Origin: Mesorhizobium sp. RMAD-H1 | GTDB lineage: Bacteria > Pseudomonadota > Alphaproteobacteria > Rhizobiales > Rhizobiaceae | Direction: 5' to 3' | Assembly: GCF_014191375.1 (NCBI RefSeq) | Contig: NZ_JACHWN010000002.1 | Coordinates: 496,001 to 560,000 of the forward strand | Length of the DNA stretch: 64,000 bases | Shown here: positions 28,651-37,297 of the stretch, in pieces | Layout: each line of letters opens with the position of its first letter | How positions within the stretch are numbered: the stretch's first letter is position 1 | Translations under genes and position numbers: made by a program | The notes under the pieces: model-generated | Databases searched by the model: none | The model's input: the letters and a program-made list of their open reading frames with translations, nothing else | Told to the model about the DNA's origin: nothing

Positions 28651-30296
28651 AGACGGGCGGCCAATTGATCGTCGAAGCGCTTGCCGCCAATGGCGTGGAG
28701 CGCCTGTTCTGCGTGCCGGGCGAGAGCTATCTCGCCGTGCTCGACGCGCTTTATGACGCCGATATCGCCGTCACTGTCTGCCGCGCGGAAGGCGGCGCGG
28801 CGATGATGGCGGAGACGTGGGGCAAGCTGACCGGCAGACCGGGCATCTGCTTCGTCACGCGCGGCCCCGGCGCCACCAACGCCTCCCCCGGCCTGCACAT
28901 CGCCATGCAGGATTCCACCCCGATGATCCTGTTCGTCGGCCAGGTCGCACGCGATGCGCGCGAGCGCGAGGCATTCCAGGAGGTGGAATATCGCCGCCAT
29001 TTCGCCGACATGGCCAAATGGGTGGCCGAGATCGACGACCCCGCCCGCATTCCCGAATTCATCACCCGCGCCTTCGCGGTTGCAACCTCAGGCAGGCCCG
29101 GCCCGGTCGTGCTGGCGCTGCCGGAGGACATGCTGGTCCAGCAGGCGGAAGCCCCTGCCCCGCAAGCCTGGCAACCGGTCGAGACCGCGCCCTCGCCCGC
29201 AGCGATGAAGAAGCTCGCTGAACTTCTCGAAACGGCGAAAAAGCCGTTCATGATCCTCGGCGGCTCGCGCTGGAGTCCGCAAGCCGTCGCCTGCATCACC
29301 CGCTTTGCGGAAGCGTGGGAGATGCCTGTCGGCTGCTCCTTCCGCCGGCAGATGCTGTTCGATCATCTCCATCCCAACTATGCCGGCGATGTCGGCATCG
29401 GCATCAATCCGGCACTCGCCGAACGGGTGAGACAGGCCGATCTCCTCCTCCTCGTCGGCGGCCGTTTCGGCGAGATGCCCTCCTCCGGCTATACGCTGAT
29501 GGAAATCCCCTATCCCCGCCAGATGCTGGTGCACGTCCATCCCGACCCGGAGGAGCTCGGCCGTGTCTATCGCCCGACCCTCGCCATCAACGCCGCGCCC
29601 GATGCCTTTGCCGAGGCCGTGAGCGTGTTGACGCCGATCGGCCCGCTGCCCTGGTCGGGTGAGGCCGCTGCCGCCCACGCCAGCTATCTCAAATGGTCGA
29701 TACCGCCCGAAACAGGCCCCGGCGCGGTCGCCATGGGCCCGGTCATGGCCTGGCTCGAGGCAAACCTTCCGGAAGATGCCATCATGACCAATGGCGCGGG
29801 CAACTACGCCACCTGGCTGCACCGCTTCCACCGCTTCCGCCGCTATGGCACGCAGGCCGCGCCGACTTCCGGTTCCATGGGCTACGGCCTCCCCGCCGCC
29901 GTCGCAGCCAAGGCGCTGCACCCGGAGCGCATGGTGGTCTGCTTCGCGGGCGATGGCTGCTTCTTGATGAACGGGCAGGATTTCGCCACCGCCGTGCAAT
30001 ATGGCTGGCCGATCATCGTGCTCGTCATCAACAACGGCATGTACGGCACGATCCGGATGCATCAGGAGCGGGAATATCCCGGCCGCATTTCCGCAACCGC
30101 GCTCACCAATCCGGATTTCGCCGCCCTCGCCCGCGCCTATGGCGGCCATGGGGAAACGGTTGAAAAGACGCAGGATTTCGGCCCCGCCTTCGAACGCGCG
30201 CGCGCAAGCGGCAGGCCGGCGATCATCGAGATCAGGCTCGATCCTGAAGCCATCACCCCGGCCAGGACACTGACCGATATCCGCGAAAAACGCTAG
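28647..30296 (+). CDS. Thiamine-diphosphate enzyme, acetolactate-synthase-like
   Basis: A 549-residue ThDP-dependent enzyme of the acetolactate synthase / benzoylformate decarboxylase superfamily. The N-terminal domain has ALAANGVERLFCVPGESYL and the glutamate in VTVCRAEGGAAMMAE; the C-terminal domain has the GDG...N ThDP motif (CFAGDGCFLMNG ... VLVINNGMYG). Partner CaiB gene overlap suggests decarboxylation or ligation of an acyl-CoA or its free acid, as in oxalyl-CoA decarboxylase pairs, but the sequence is not plainly Oxc. It is not ilvB, as the small regulatory subunit and biosynthetic context are missing. Confidence 0.85.
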   Translation: MKTGGQLIVEALAANGVERLFCVPGESYLAVLDALYDADIAVTVCRAEGGAAMMAETWGKLTGRPGICFVTRGPGATNASPGLHIAMQDSTPMILFVGQVARDAREREAFQEVEYRRHFADMAKWVAEIDDPARIPEFITRAFAVATSGRPGPVVLALPEDMLVQQAEAPAPQAWQPVETAPSPAAMKKLAELLETAKKPFMILGGSRWSPQAVACITRFAEAWEMPVGCSFRRQMLFDHLHPNYAGDVGIGINPALAERVRQADLLLLVGGRFGEMPSSGYTLMEIPYPRQMLVHVHPDPEELGRVYRPTLAINAAPDAFAEAVSVLTPIGPLPWSGEAAAAHASYLKWSIPPETGPGAVAMGPVMAWLEANLPEDAIMTNGAGNYATWLHRFHRFRRYGTQAAPTSGSMGYGLPAAVAAKALHPERMVVCFAGDGCFLMNGQDFATAVQYGWPIIVLVINNGMYGTIRMHQEREYPGRISATALTNPDFAALARAYGGHGETVEKTQDFGPAFERARASGRPAIIEIRLDPEAITPARTLTDIREKR

Positions 30297-30435
30297 GAAA
30301 CGCCGCGATATCATAAGTTCTTCGTGGCAATGTCACGTTTTCGGTGCTATTCAGCCGCGCATTATTCGGCTGGGGTGGGGTCGATGAATGTGGAATCCGT
30401 GCGCCCGCACATGCCGCTCCGAAGGATTTGAATAG

Positions 30436-31167
30436 TTGACTGATACGATGATCTCGGTGGTCATTCCCTGCCGGAACGAAGCCGATAATCTCGCATTCCT
30501 GCTCGACGAAGTGGACGCAGCCATGAAAGGCCGCGCCTATGAGGTCATCGTTGTCGACGATGGCTCGACCGACGCGACGGGCGAGGTTCTGGCGAAGCGG
30601 ATAAAGGCCGGCCTGCCGCTGCGCCATATCCGCCATGACCGCTCCGCCGGGCAAAGCGCCGCCGTGCGCTCCGGCGTCTTCGCCGCGAAGGGCGGGATCG
30701 TCGCGACGATGGACGGGGACGGCCAGAACAACCCCGCCTACCTGCCGAAGCTGGCGGACGCCCTGCTCGCCGCCGGCCCCTCGACGGGCATAGCGGCGGG
30801 GCAGCGGCTGAAGCGCACCGACACCAAACTCAAGCAGGTCGCCTCACGCCTCGCCAACAAGCTTCGCGGCGCGCTTCTGAAGGACAATACGCGCGATTCC
30901 GGCTGCGGGCTGAAAGCGATTCATACCGAGCTCTTCCGCCAATTGCCCTTTTTCGACGGCTGGCACCGCTATCTGCCCGCGCTGGTGATCCGGGAAGGCT
31001 ATGGCGCCGTCCATGTCGATGTGGTCGACCGCGAGCGTCGCCACGGCAAATCCAACTACGGCATATTGGATCGCGGAGCGCGCGGCATTCTCGATCTCTA
31101 CGGCGTTTGGTGGCTGCGCCGCCGCCGCAAGGTCGTGCCGCGCGTGACGGAGATTACCCATGGCTGA
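30436..31167 (+). CDS. Family 2 glycosyltransferase (dolichyl-phosphate-mannose-synthase-like)
   Basis: A 243-residue GT2 enzyme with the nucleotide-sugar-binding segment VVIPCRNEADNLAFLL, YEVIVVDDGSTDATGEVL and the acidic DMDGDGQ-type TMDGDGQNNPAYLP. It likely moves a sugar from a nucleotide donor to a polyprenyl phosphate. No membrane segment is evident. TTG at 30436 is the chosen start because GAAGGA lies about 7 nt upstream; ATG at 30448 is an alternative. It overlaps the LAB_N gene by 8 bp, so both probably serve one lipid-linked glycan route. Confidence 0.82.
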   Translation: MTDTMISVVIPCRNEADNLAFLLDEVDAAMKGRAYEVIVVDDGSTDATGEVLAKRIKAGLPLRHIRHDRSAGQSAAVRSGVFAAKGGIVATMDGDGQNNPAYLPKLADALLAAGPSTGIAAGQRLKRTDTKLKQVASRLANKLRGALLKDNTRDSGCGLKAIHTELFRQLPFFDGWHRYLPALVIREGYGAVHVDVVDRERRHGKSNYGILDRGARGILDLYGVWWLRRRRKVVPRVTEITHG

Positions 31168-31489
31168 TTTGTTCGTCCATCTGGCGGATTGGTTCCACGA
31201 CGTCTTCATCAAGCAGTTCGATGCCTGGGTATTGCTCGGTTTCGTCGCCCAGATCTGTTTCAGCATGCGTTTCGTGGTGCAATGGATCGCCTCCGAGAGG
31301 GCCAGGCGCAGCGTCGTGCCCGTCGCCTTCTGGTTCTTTTCGCTCGGCGGCGGTGCGCTGCTTCTCATCTACGCCATCCAGCGCGAGGACCCCGTCTTCA
31401 TCGCCGGCCAGGGCATGGGCCTCTTCATCTATATCCGCAATCTCTGGCTGATCGCCAACGAGAAGAAATCCGTCACCAAGGTCGACTGA
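31160..31489 (+). CDS. LpxB N-terminal-domain-like (LAB_N) membrane protein
   Basis: A 109-residue membrane protein with about three hydrophobic segments (LLGFVAQICFSMRFVVQW, FWFFSLGGGALLLIYAIQ, GQGMGLFIYIRNLWLI), which matches the LAB_N domain found alone or at the N-terminus of lipid-A-disaccharide synthases. It overlaps the GT2 gene by 8 bp. A polyprenyl-phosphate-sugar partner would be expected next, as in many LAB_N operons; no glycosyltransferase family 39 gene follows, only repeat DNA. Its role is probably lipid-linked sugar transfer or flipping. Confidence 0.85.
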   Translation: MADLFVHLADWFHDVFIKQFDAWVLLGFVAQICFSMRFVVQWIASERARRSVVPVAFWFFSLGGGALLLIYAIQREDPVFIAGQGMGLFIYIRNLWLIANEKKSVTKVD

Positions 31490-31535
31490 TCGGGAATCCA
31501 GTCATCCGCCCCCGTAGCAGCCGCGGCGCCGTCGA

Positions 31536-31685
31536 GGCATCGATTCCAGTGACGAGCACTGGAATGACGGGATGGAGATGATTACGCCCCGCCGGCAACC
31601 ATTCTCTGCGGGCGGAGAGGCTGAAGGCTCTCGGCCGACATCCAAACTGTCGTCATTCCAGTGCTCGTCACTGGAATCCATGCCT
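31536..31685. repeat. Long inverted repeat with nested palindromes
   Basis: Arm 1 (31536-31575) and arm 2 (31651-31685) are inverted copies of each other over about 35 bp. Each arm contains an internal palindrome, CCAGTGACGAGCACTGG in arm 1. The motif family (a GATTCCAGTGACGAGCACTGG-type element) is dispersed in rhizobial genomes. The stretch from 31490 to 31762 contains no gene. Confidence 0.75.
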
Positions 31686-31762
31686 CGCCCTCTCCGCCGC
31701 AATAACGATTCAGAATGATCTCCTCGACCGCCACTGATGCCGGGGGCGGCTGAAGATCATCC

Positions 31763-32812
31763 TCAATGCTTGCGCTCGGGGCCCGGCCGCTCGGCCGAAG
31801 CCGCCCAGAGATTGACATTGGCGTCCTGGGCGTACCCGTCGATCTCGCGCAGTTCCTCCTCGGTGAACTCCGCATTCTCCAGTGCCTTGACGCAATCGGC
31901 GATCTGCTCGGGACGGCTCGCGCCGATGAGAGCGGAGGTGACGCGCCCGCCGCGCAGCACCCAGGCGAGCGCCATCTGCGCCAGCGTCTGCCCGCGTCGT
32001 TCGGCAATGCTGTTGAGCCCGCGAATGCGTGCGATCGTCTCCTCGTTGATGAATTCCGTCCTGAGCGACTTGCCTTTCGCCGCGCGGCTCTCCTCCGGTA
32101 TCCCCTTGAGATATTTCGAGGTCAGCATGCCCTGCGCCAGCGGCGTGAAGGCGATGGAGCCGATGCCGAGCTCCTCCAGCGTGTCGATCAGCCCGTCCTC
32201 CTCGACCCAGCGATTGATCATGGAATAGCTCGGCTGGTGGATCACGCAGGGCGTGCCGAGTTCCTCGAGGATCGCCATGGCTTCGCGCGTGCGCTTCGAA
32301 TTATAGGAGGAGATGCCGACATAGAGCGCGCGGCCCGAACGCACGATATGGTCGAGCGCCTGCATGGTTTCCTCGAGCGGCGTCTCGGGGTCGAAGCGGT
32401 GCGAATAGAAGATATCGACATAATCCAGCCCAAGCCGCTTGAGGCTCTGGTCGCAGCTCGCGATCAGATATTTGCGGCTGCCCCATTCGCCATGCGGTCC
32501 GGGCCACATGCGGTAGCCCGCCTTCGACGAGATGATCAACTCGTCGCGGTAACCCCGGAAATCCTCGCGCAGGATACGGCCGAAGGCGATCTCCGCCGAG
32601 CCGGGAGGCGGACCGTAATTGTTGGCGAGGTCGAAATGATTGATGCCGAGGTCGAACGCCGTGCGACAGAGCGTCTGCTTCAGCGCATGTGGCGTGTCGT
32701 CGCCGAAATTGTGCCACAGCCCCAGCGAGATCGCCGGCAGATGCAGGCCGCTGCGTCCGCAGCGATTGTATTTCATCGTGTCATATCGGTCGGCACGCGG
32801 TTCCCATCCCAT
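31763..32812 (-). CDS. Aldo-keto reductase, YghZ-like
   Basis: A 349-residue aldo/keto reductase. Family traits are the N-terminal MKYNRCGRSGLHLPAISLGLW and catalytic tetrad segments: FDLANNYGPPPGSAE with Asp and Tyr, DELIISSKAGYRMWPGPHGEWGS (Lys) and FYSHRFDPETPLEE (His). It is close in design to Escherichia coli YghZ (GpsD-like L-glyceraldehyde-3-phosphate reductase). ATG at 32812 is chosen because AAAGGA precedes it; a TTG five codons upstream is a poorer start. It reads in the same direction as the lyxose isomerase upstream but is separated by a terminator. Confidence 0.9.
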   Translation of the reverse strand: MGWEPRADRYDTMKYNRCGRSGLHLPAISLGLWHNFGDDTPHALKQTLCRTAFDLGINHFDLANNYGPPPGSAEIAFGRILREDFRGYRDELIISSKAGYRMWPGPHGEWGSRKYLIASCDQSLKRLGLDYVDIFYSHRFDPETPLEETMQALDHIVRSGRALYVGISSYNSKRTREAMAILEELGTPCVIHQPSYSMINRWVEEDGLIDTLEELGIGSIAFTPLAQGMLTSKYLKGIPEESRAAKGKSLRTEFINEETIARIRGLNSIAERRGQTLAQMALAWVLRGGRVTSALIGASRPEQIADCVKALENAEFTEEELREIDGYAQDANVNLWAASAERPGPERKH

Positions 32813-32840
32813 CTCAGTTCCTTTCAAATTGCTGGAAAAG

Positions 32841-32866
32841 AAAAGCCGGGCGCATCACCCGGCTTT
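32841..32866 (-). terminator. Terminator after the lyxose isomerase gene
   Basis: Hairpin AAAAGCCGGG / CCCGGCTTT with T-rich sequence on the minus strand downstream. It separates the isomerase from the aldo-keto reductase. Confidence 0.8.
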
Positions 32867-32883
32867 CAACATCAGGCAACCAG

Positions 32884-33573
32884 TCAGGCAAGCCATTGGT
32901 CGTAATCGGACACCAGCAGGTGGAGCGGCGCAACATCCTCCTCGATGGTCGAGAAACGCCCGATCTTCTCGCGGAAGATGTTGTCGGTCAGATCGTCATT
33001 GACGGTCGAGACCTCGCCGATCAGCACGTCACCGCCCTCGCCCCAGAAGGCATGCCAGTTGCCCGGCAGGAGCGTGACGCTCTCGCCCGGCTTCAACTTC
33101 AAAAGCCCGCCCGCCTTCAGCGTGACGAGGCGGCCGTCGGTCGCCACCGTCACGTCGCTCTCCTCGTCCACGCTGCCGTCGGGCAGCGAATTGAAGAGCT
33201 CGAGCGTCAGCGTCGCGCCGCCACGGTTGATGATGTCCTCCGCCTTCACGATATGGCGGTGCATCGGCGAAAGCTGGTCCTTGCGCGAGATCATGATCTT
33301 CTCGGCATAGAGCATGCCGGTGCCCTTCTTCAGATCCTCCGCATTGCCATTGCGCGTGGTGAAGAGAAAGAGCCCGAGATCGGCGAACTTGCCCTGCCCG
33401 TAATCGGTGATGTCCCAGCCCAGCCGCGCATCGCGGATCGCCGCCGCGTCGCTCGCCGTGCGCGCCTTCATCTCCTCCGGCGACCAGTAGGCGAAGGGCG
33501 GCATGACATAGCCGAAAGAGCGGATGAAGGCGTCGCTTTCGCGGATGATCTCGTTGATTTCTGAGCGTTTCAT
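32884..33573 (-). CDS. D-lyxose ketol-isomerase family protein
   Basis: A 229-residue cupin-type sugar isomerase resembling YdaE / D-lyxose isomerase. The N-terminal INEIIRESDAFIRSFGYVMPPFAYW and the conserved pieces LGWDITDYGQGKF and MHRHIVKAEDIINRGGATL (metal-binding His and Glu) match the family, as does PGNWHAFWGEGG. It would interconvert D-lyxose and D-xylulose, or D-mannose and D-fructose. It could make a fuel for the adjacent reductase, but no transporter or sugar kinase is nearby. Confidence 0.88.
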   Translation of the reverse strand: MKRSEINEIIRESDAFIRSFGYVMPPFAYWSPEEMKARTASDAAAIRDARLGWDITDYGQGKFADLGLFLFTTRNGNAEDLKKGTGMLYAEKIMISRKDQLSPMHRHIVKAEDIINRGGATLTLELFNSLPDGSVDEESDVTVATDGRLVTLKAGGLLKLKPGESVTLLPGNWHAFWGEGGDVLIGEVSTVNDDLTDNIFREKIGRFSTIEEDVAPLHLLVSDYDQWLA

Positions 33574-33760
33574 GTTTCTATCCTCCCCATCGGGATTATT
33601 TCCAGGCTGGCGGCATGTGGTAGCCGCCTTCCCGCCCTCGTGACAATCCTAAAAGTGTGATGAATGCCACATTCCCCCATTCGTAAACCGTGTCGTCTTT
33701 ATGCGAAAGCGATGTCGTTTCTGCATGCGCGTCAGGGCCCGCCCGCTGATTAGATCATGA

Positions 33761-33971
33761 CAATTCAGGTGCAGCCATTTCGGTGGAGTGGAGCTCGCTC
33801 CACCTGGGATGGCGATAATTGGGAAATCGGTGGGAGACCGATGCTGCCCCCGCAACGGTAACGGAGTTGAAGCGGCGATAGGACCACTGGGCTGTTCCAG
33901 CCTGGGAAGGTGCCGCAATCATCCGCAAGGATCGCTCCGCAGCCCGGAAACCAGCCTGAAGGACAGAATTC
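33761..33971 (+). ncRNA. Cobalamin riboswitch
   Basis: The signature core is unmistakable: TTGGGAAATCGGTG, ACCGATGCTGCCCCCGC and AACGGTAAC in order, then the B12 box AGCCCGGAAACCAGCCTG (33941-33958). Outer P1 pairing is visible as AATTC (33762-33766) with GAATT (33966-33970). It lies on the plus strand about 120 nt before gbcA, with no other gene between. The expression platform (33972-34092) cannot be folded confidently by eye. A cobalamin-bound switch normally lowers downstream expression. Confidence 0.94.
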
Positions 33972-34092
33972 GACTGATCGCGGCGGGCGGTCAAGCGGAG
34001 TCCCGAGCGTGTCATGACTCTGACCGGGGTCGTGCGCCGTCCCAGGCCTCTTCTCCCCCTCGCCGGCCCACCAGATGACGCGAGGCAAAGCC

Positions 34093-35340
34093 ATGGACGT
34101 TCGCAATGAAATGCTGGGATATCTGAAAGGGCGCGATGCCGGTTTCAGCCTGGAGCAGAAATTCTATACCGACCCCGATTATTTCAGGCTGGATCTCGAG
34201 CATATCTTCTATCGCGAATGGATTTTCGTCGGTCATGATTGCGAGTTGCCGAAAACCGGCAGTTATCTGACCGTACAGATCGGCGCCTATCCGGTGGTGG
34301 TGGTGCGCGACGCGCAGGGCGGCATCCGCGCCTTCCACAATTCCTGCCGCCACCGCGGCTCGCGCATCTGCTCGGGCGAAAAGGGAACGGCGGCGAAACT
34401 CGTCTGCCCCTATCATCAGTGGACTTATGAGCTGGACGGCCGCCTGCTTTTCGCCCGCCAGGTCGGCCCGGATTTCAACCCCGCCCAATACGGCCTGAAG
34501 CCGGTTCATTGCGAGAGCGTGGCGGGCTGCATCTATGTCTGCGTCGCCGATGATGCGCCGGATTTCGGCGCGTTCCGCGCGACCGTGGAACCCTATCTCG
34601 CGCCTCATGACATCGGAAATGCCAAGGTCGCCCATGAGAGCACCATCATCGAGAAGGGCAATTGGAAGCTCGTCTGGGAGAACAACCGCGAGTGCTATCA
34701 CTGCGCGGCCAATCATCCCGAGCTCTGCCGCACCTATCCCGAGGCGCCGACGGCGACGGGCGTCCAGGGCGTGATGGAAGACCCGGAAATCAATGAACTC
34801 TGGCGGAACTGCGAGACGGTCGGCCTGCCCGCGAAATTCCATATTGCGGAGGACGGCCAGTACCGCGTCACCCGCATTCCGCTCCTGCGCGGCGCGGTCA
34901 GCTACACCATGTCGGGCAGGCCTGCGGTGAAGCGGCCGCTGGGGAACCGGGTTTCCGGCGACACCAATATCGGCGCGCTGCTGCTCTTCAACTACCCCTC
35001 CACATGGAACCATCTGATGGCCGATCACGCGATCTCCTTCCGCGTGCTGCCGATCAGCGCCGACGAGACGCAGGTCACCACCAAATGGCTGGTCAACAAG
35101 GATGCGGTCGAAGGCGTCGATTACGACATCGACGAGCTGGCCCATGTCTGGATCGAGACCAATGACCAGGACCGCCGCATCGTCGAGGAGAACGCCGTCG
35201 GCATCAGATCGCCCGCCTATCAGCCCGGCCCCTATTCGGTCGAGCACGAAGGCGGCGTGATGCAGTTCCTCGAATGGTACACGAATTTCATTACCCCGCG
35301 CCTTGAGGGGGAAACCGTTCCGCTCAGCCGCGTTGCGTGA
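34093..35340 (+). CDS. gbcA: Glycine betaine demethylase, Rieske oxygenase subunit
   Basis: A 415-residue Rieske-type oxygenase. The [2Fe-2S] ligands are seen in NSCRHRGSRICS and CPYHQWTYEL, and the mononuclear iron pocket in ENNRECYHCAANHPEL. The order and wording (YTDPDYFRLDLEHIFYREWIF, EGVDYDIDELAHVW) match GbcA, which removes a methyl from glycine betaine as formaldehyde, using O2 and electrons from GbcB. A stachydrine-type demethylase is an alternative. ATG at 34093 has GAGG about 9 nt upstream; an in-frame ATG at 34075 is less likely. The upstream cobalamin riboswitch is unusual for this gene. Confidence 0.88.
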   Translation: MDVRNEMLGYLKGRDAGFSLEQKFYTDPDYFRLDLEHIFYREWIFVGHDCELPKTGSYLTVQIGAYPVVVVRDAQGGIRAFHNSCRHRGSRICSGEKGTAAKLVCPYHQWTYELDGRLLFARQVGPDFNPAQYGLKPVHCESVAGCIYVCVADDAPDFGAFRATVEPYLAPHDIGNAKVAHESTIIEKGNWKLVWENNRECYHCAANHPELCRTYPEAPTATGVQGVMEDPEINELWRNCETVGLPAKFHIAEDGQYRVTRIPLLRGAVSYTMSGRPAVKRPLGNRVSGDTNIGALLLFNYPSTWNHLMADHAISFRVLPISADETQVTTKWLVNKDAVEGVDYDIDELAHVWIETNDQDRRIVEENAVGIRSPAYQPGPYSVEHEGGVMQFLEWYTNFITPRLEGETVPLSRVA

Positions 35341-35354
35341 AGGAGAAGCAGGTC

Positions 35355-36449
35355 ATGAGCGTCATGCCGTCTCATCCCATACGACATCTCGACGAGATGC
35401 TGCCCTGGAACGACAAGCTGCAGATGCTGGAATGCATCTCGGCCGTCGAGGAGGCGCCCGATGTCATGACCTTCTCCTTCCGCACGCCGGATCAGAACTG
35501 GTTCCGCTACGCGCCGGGCCAGTTCGTCACGCTTGAGCTGCCGGTCTCGCCCGAGCCGGTGATGCGCACCTATACGCTCTCCTCCACCCCGTCGCGGCCC
35601 TATTCGATCGCGGTGACGGTCAAGGCGCAGCAAGGCTCGGTGGGGACGCGCTGGATGCTCGACCATTTGAGGCCGGGCATGCGGATCAGGGCCTACGGTC
35701 CTGCCGGCGATTTTTCCCTGGCGAGCCGTCCGGCCGAAAAATATCTCTTCATATCGGCGGGTTCCGGCATCACGCCGATGATGTCGATGACCCGCTGGCT
35801 GCACGATTGCGCCCCATCGACGGACACCATCTTCATCAACTGCGCCCGCCGCCCGGACGAGATCATCTTCCATGACGAGCTGCGATTGCTCGCCAGCCGG
35901 ATGGAGGCACTGAAGCTCGCCTTCATCGTCGGGCGATCCCTGCCGCGCCATGGTTGGAGCGGTCTCCATGGCAGGATCGACCGGGCGAGGCTGGAGCTGA
36001 TCGCGCCCGACATCCACCATCGCACCGTCTTCTGCTGCGGGCCCGAACCCTTCATGCGCGCCATGCGCGAGGCGCTGCAGGCGATGGGCTTCGACATGGC
36101 GCGCTATCATCAGGAGAGTTTCCAGCCCGCCGCCGAAACCGTGGGGACGCCTCCCTCGCCCGCGAGCGGTCCCGAAACCGCGGCGCAGGCCGCCACGGTG
36201 CGGTTCACCCGCTCCGGCGTCGAAACGGCATGCGCGGCCGATGACACCATTCTCCTTGCGGCCCGCAGCGCCGGGCTGAAGATCCCGAGCGCCTGCGAGT
36301 TCGGCGTCTGCGGCACCTGCAAGGTGCTGTGCAGCGGCGGCGAAACCGTGATGAACCACAATGGCGGCATCCGCGACGACGAGATCGCGGAAGGCTATGT
36401 CCTCGCCTGCTGCACCCGCCCGGTTGGACCGGTGGAGATCGACGTCTGA
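35355..36449 (+). CDS. gbcB: Glycine betaine demethylase, ferredoxin-NAD(P)H reductase subunit
   Basis: A 364-residue reductase with three modules: an FAD-binding barrel (MRTYTLSSTPSRPYSI), an NAD(P)-binding domain (ISAGSGITPMMSM; FCCGPEPFMRAM), and a C-terminal plant-type ferredoxin domain with CEFGVCGTCKVLCSG and a final Cys pair (LACC). It supplies electrons to GbcA. AGGAG lies about 10 nt before the ATG at 35355, and it follows gbcA by only 14 bp, so both should be one transcript. The arrangement matches other GbcB proteins. Confidence 0.9.
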   Translation: MSVMPSHPIRHLDEMLPWNDKLQMLECISAVEEAPDVMTFSFRTPDQNWFRYAPGQFVTLELPVSPEPVMRTYTLSSTPSRPYSIAVTVKAQQGSVGTRWMLDHLRPGMRIRAYGPAGDFSLASRPAEKYLFISAGSGITPMMSMTRWLHDCAPSTDTIFINCARRPDEIIFHDELRLLASRMEALKLAFIVGRSLPRHGWSGLHGRIDRARLELIAPDIHHRTVFCCGPEPFMRAMREALQAMGFDMARYHQESFQPAAETVGTPPSPASGPETAAQAATVRFTRSGVETACAADDTILLAARSAGLKIPSACEFGVCGTCKVLCSGGETVMNHNGGIRDDEIAEGYVLACCTRPVGPVEIDV

Positions 36450-36594
36450 GCCAGACACCATTCTGTCAGTTGACGAAACCGCATTTCTGACGCACCTCTT
36501 CTTCCGGAAAAAGACCAGAGCAAATCAGAAATGAGGGTGGTTCGGCGATCTTTAGGGTCGGAATCGCTCCGGAAACGCGTCGCAGGAGGTTCGA

Positions 36595-37194
36595 ATGGCG
36601 GAAGAAGCATTGATCGTGATCGATGTGCAGAATGATTTCTGCCCCGGTGGCGCGCTGGCCGTCGATGGCGGCGATGAGATCATTCCCGAGATCAACCGCC
36701 GCATCGGCGCATTCGAGCATGTCATCCTGACGCAGGACTGGCATCCGGCCGGCCATTCGAGCTTTGCCTCGACCCATCCCGGCAAGAGCCCGTTCGAGAC
36801 GGTGGCCATGCCCTATGGCGAGCAGAAGCTCTGGCCCGACCATTGCGTCCAGGGAACGCGCGGCGCCGATTTTCACCCCGGACTGGAATGGACCAGGGCG
36901 GAGCTGGTGGTGCGCAAGGGCTTCCGGCCGTCGATCGACAGCTATTCGGCCTTCTTCGAGAACGACCACACCACGCCGACCGGGCTCGGCGGTTACCTGC
37001 GCGAGCGCGGCATCCGGCGCCTGACCCTGGCGGGGCTGGCGACCGATTTCTGTGTCGCTTACTCCGCGCTCGATGCGGTCGGGCAAGGCTTTGACGTCAG
37101 GGTGCTTCTTGAGGCGAGCCGCGGCATCGACCTCGGCGGATCGATGGCGGAGATGACCGGCCGGATGCGCGAGCAAGGCGTCGTCCTCGCCTGA
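36595..37194 (+). CDS. pncA: Nicotinamidase
   Basis: A 199-residue isochorismatase-fold amidase that converts nicotinamide to nicotinate. The catalytic Asp lies in LIVIDVQNDFCPGG (D10), the metal site in LTQDWHPAGHSSFAS, the lysine in VVRKGFRP and the nucleophilic cysteine in ATDFCVAYSA. Length and order of motifs match PncA. AGGAGG precedes the ATG by about 6 nt. It forms part of NAD salvage and stands alone. Confidence 0.95.
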   Translation: MAEEALIVIDVQNDFCPGGALAVDGGDEIIPEINRRIGAFEHVILTQDWHPAGHSSFASTHPGKSPFETVAMPYGEQKLWPDHCVQGTRGADFHPGLEWTRAELVVRKGFRPSIDSYSAFFENDHTTPTGLGGYLRERGIRRLTLAGLATDFCVAYSALDAVGQGFDVRVLLEASRGIDLGGSMAEMTGRMREQGVVLA

Positions 37195-37297
37195 AGGGAC
37201 CAGCTTTCTTACACCGCCGGCGCCTGACGACCTCCCGCTTTCACGGGCAATTCGCCCTTCTTGCGGGAATCCCGTCGCCGTCGGCATCACGATTTCT

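Noticed and set aside
34014-34109. A 31-codon plus-strand frame in the riboswitch expression platform, overlapping the start of gbcA
   Set aside because: It lacks a convincing ribosome-binding site and has low-complexity Pro/Arg content, so it is probably chance; it could still be tested as a leader peptide.
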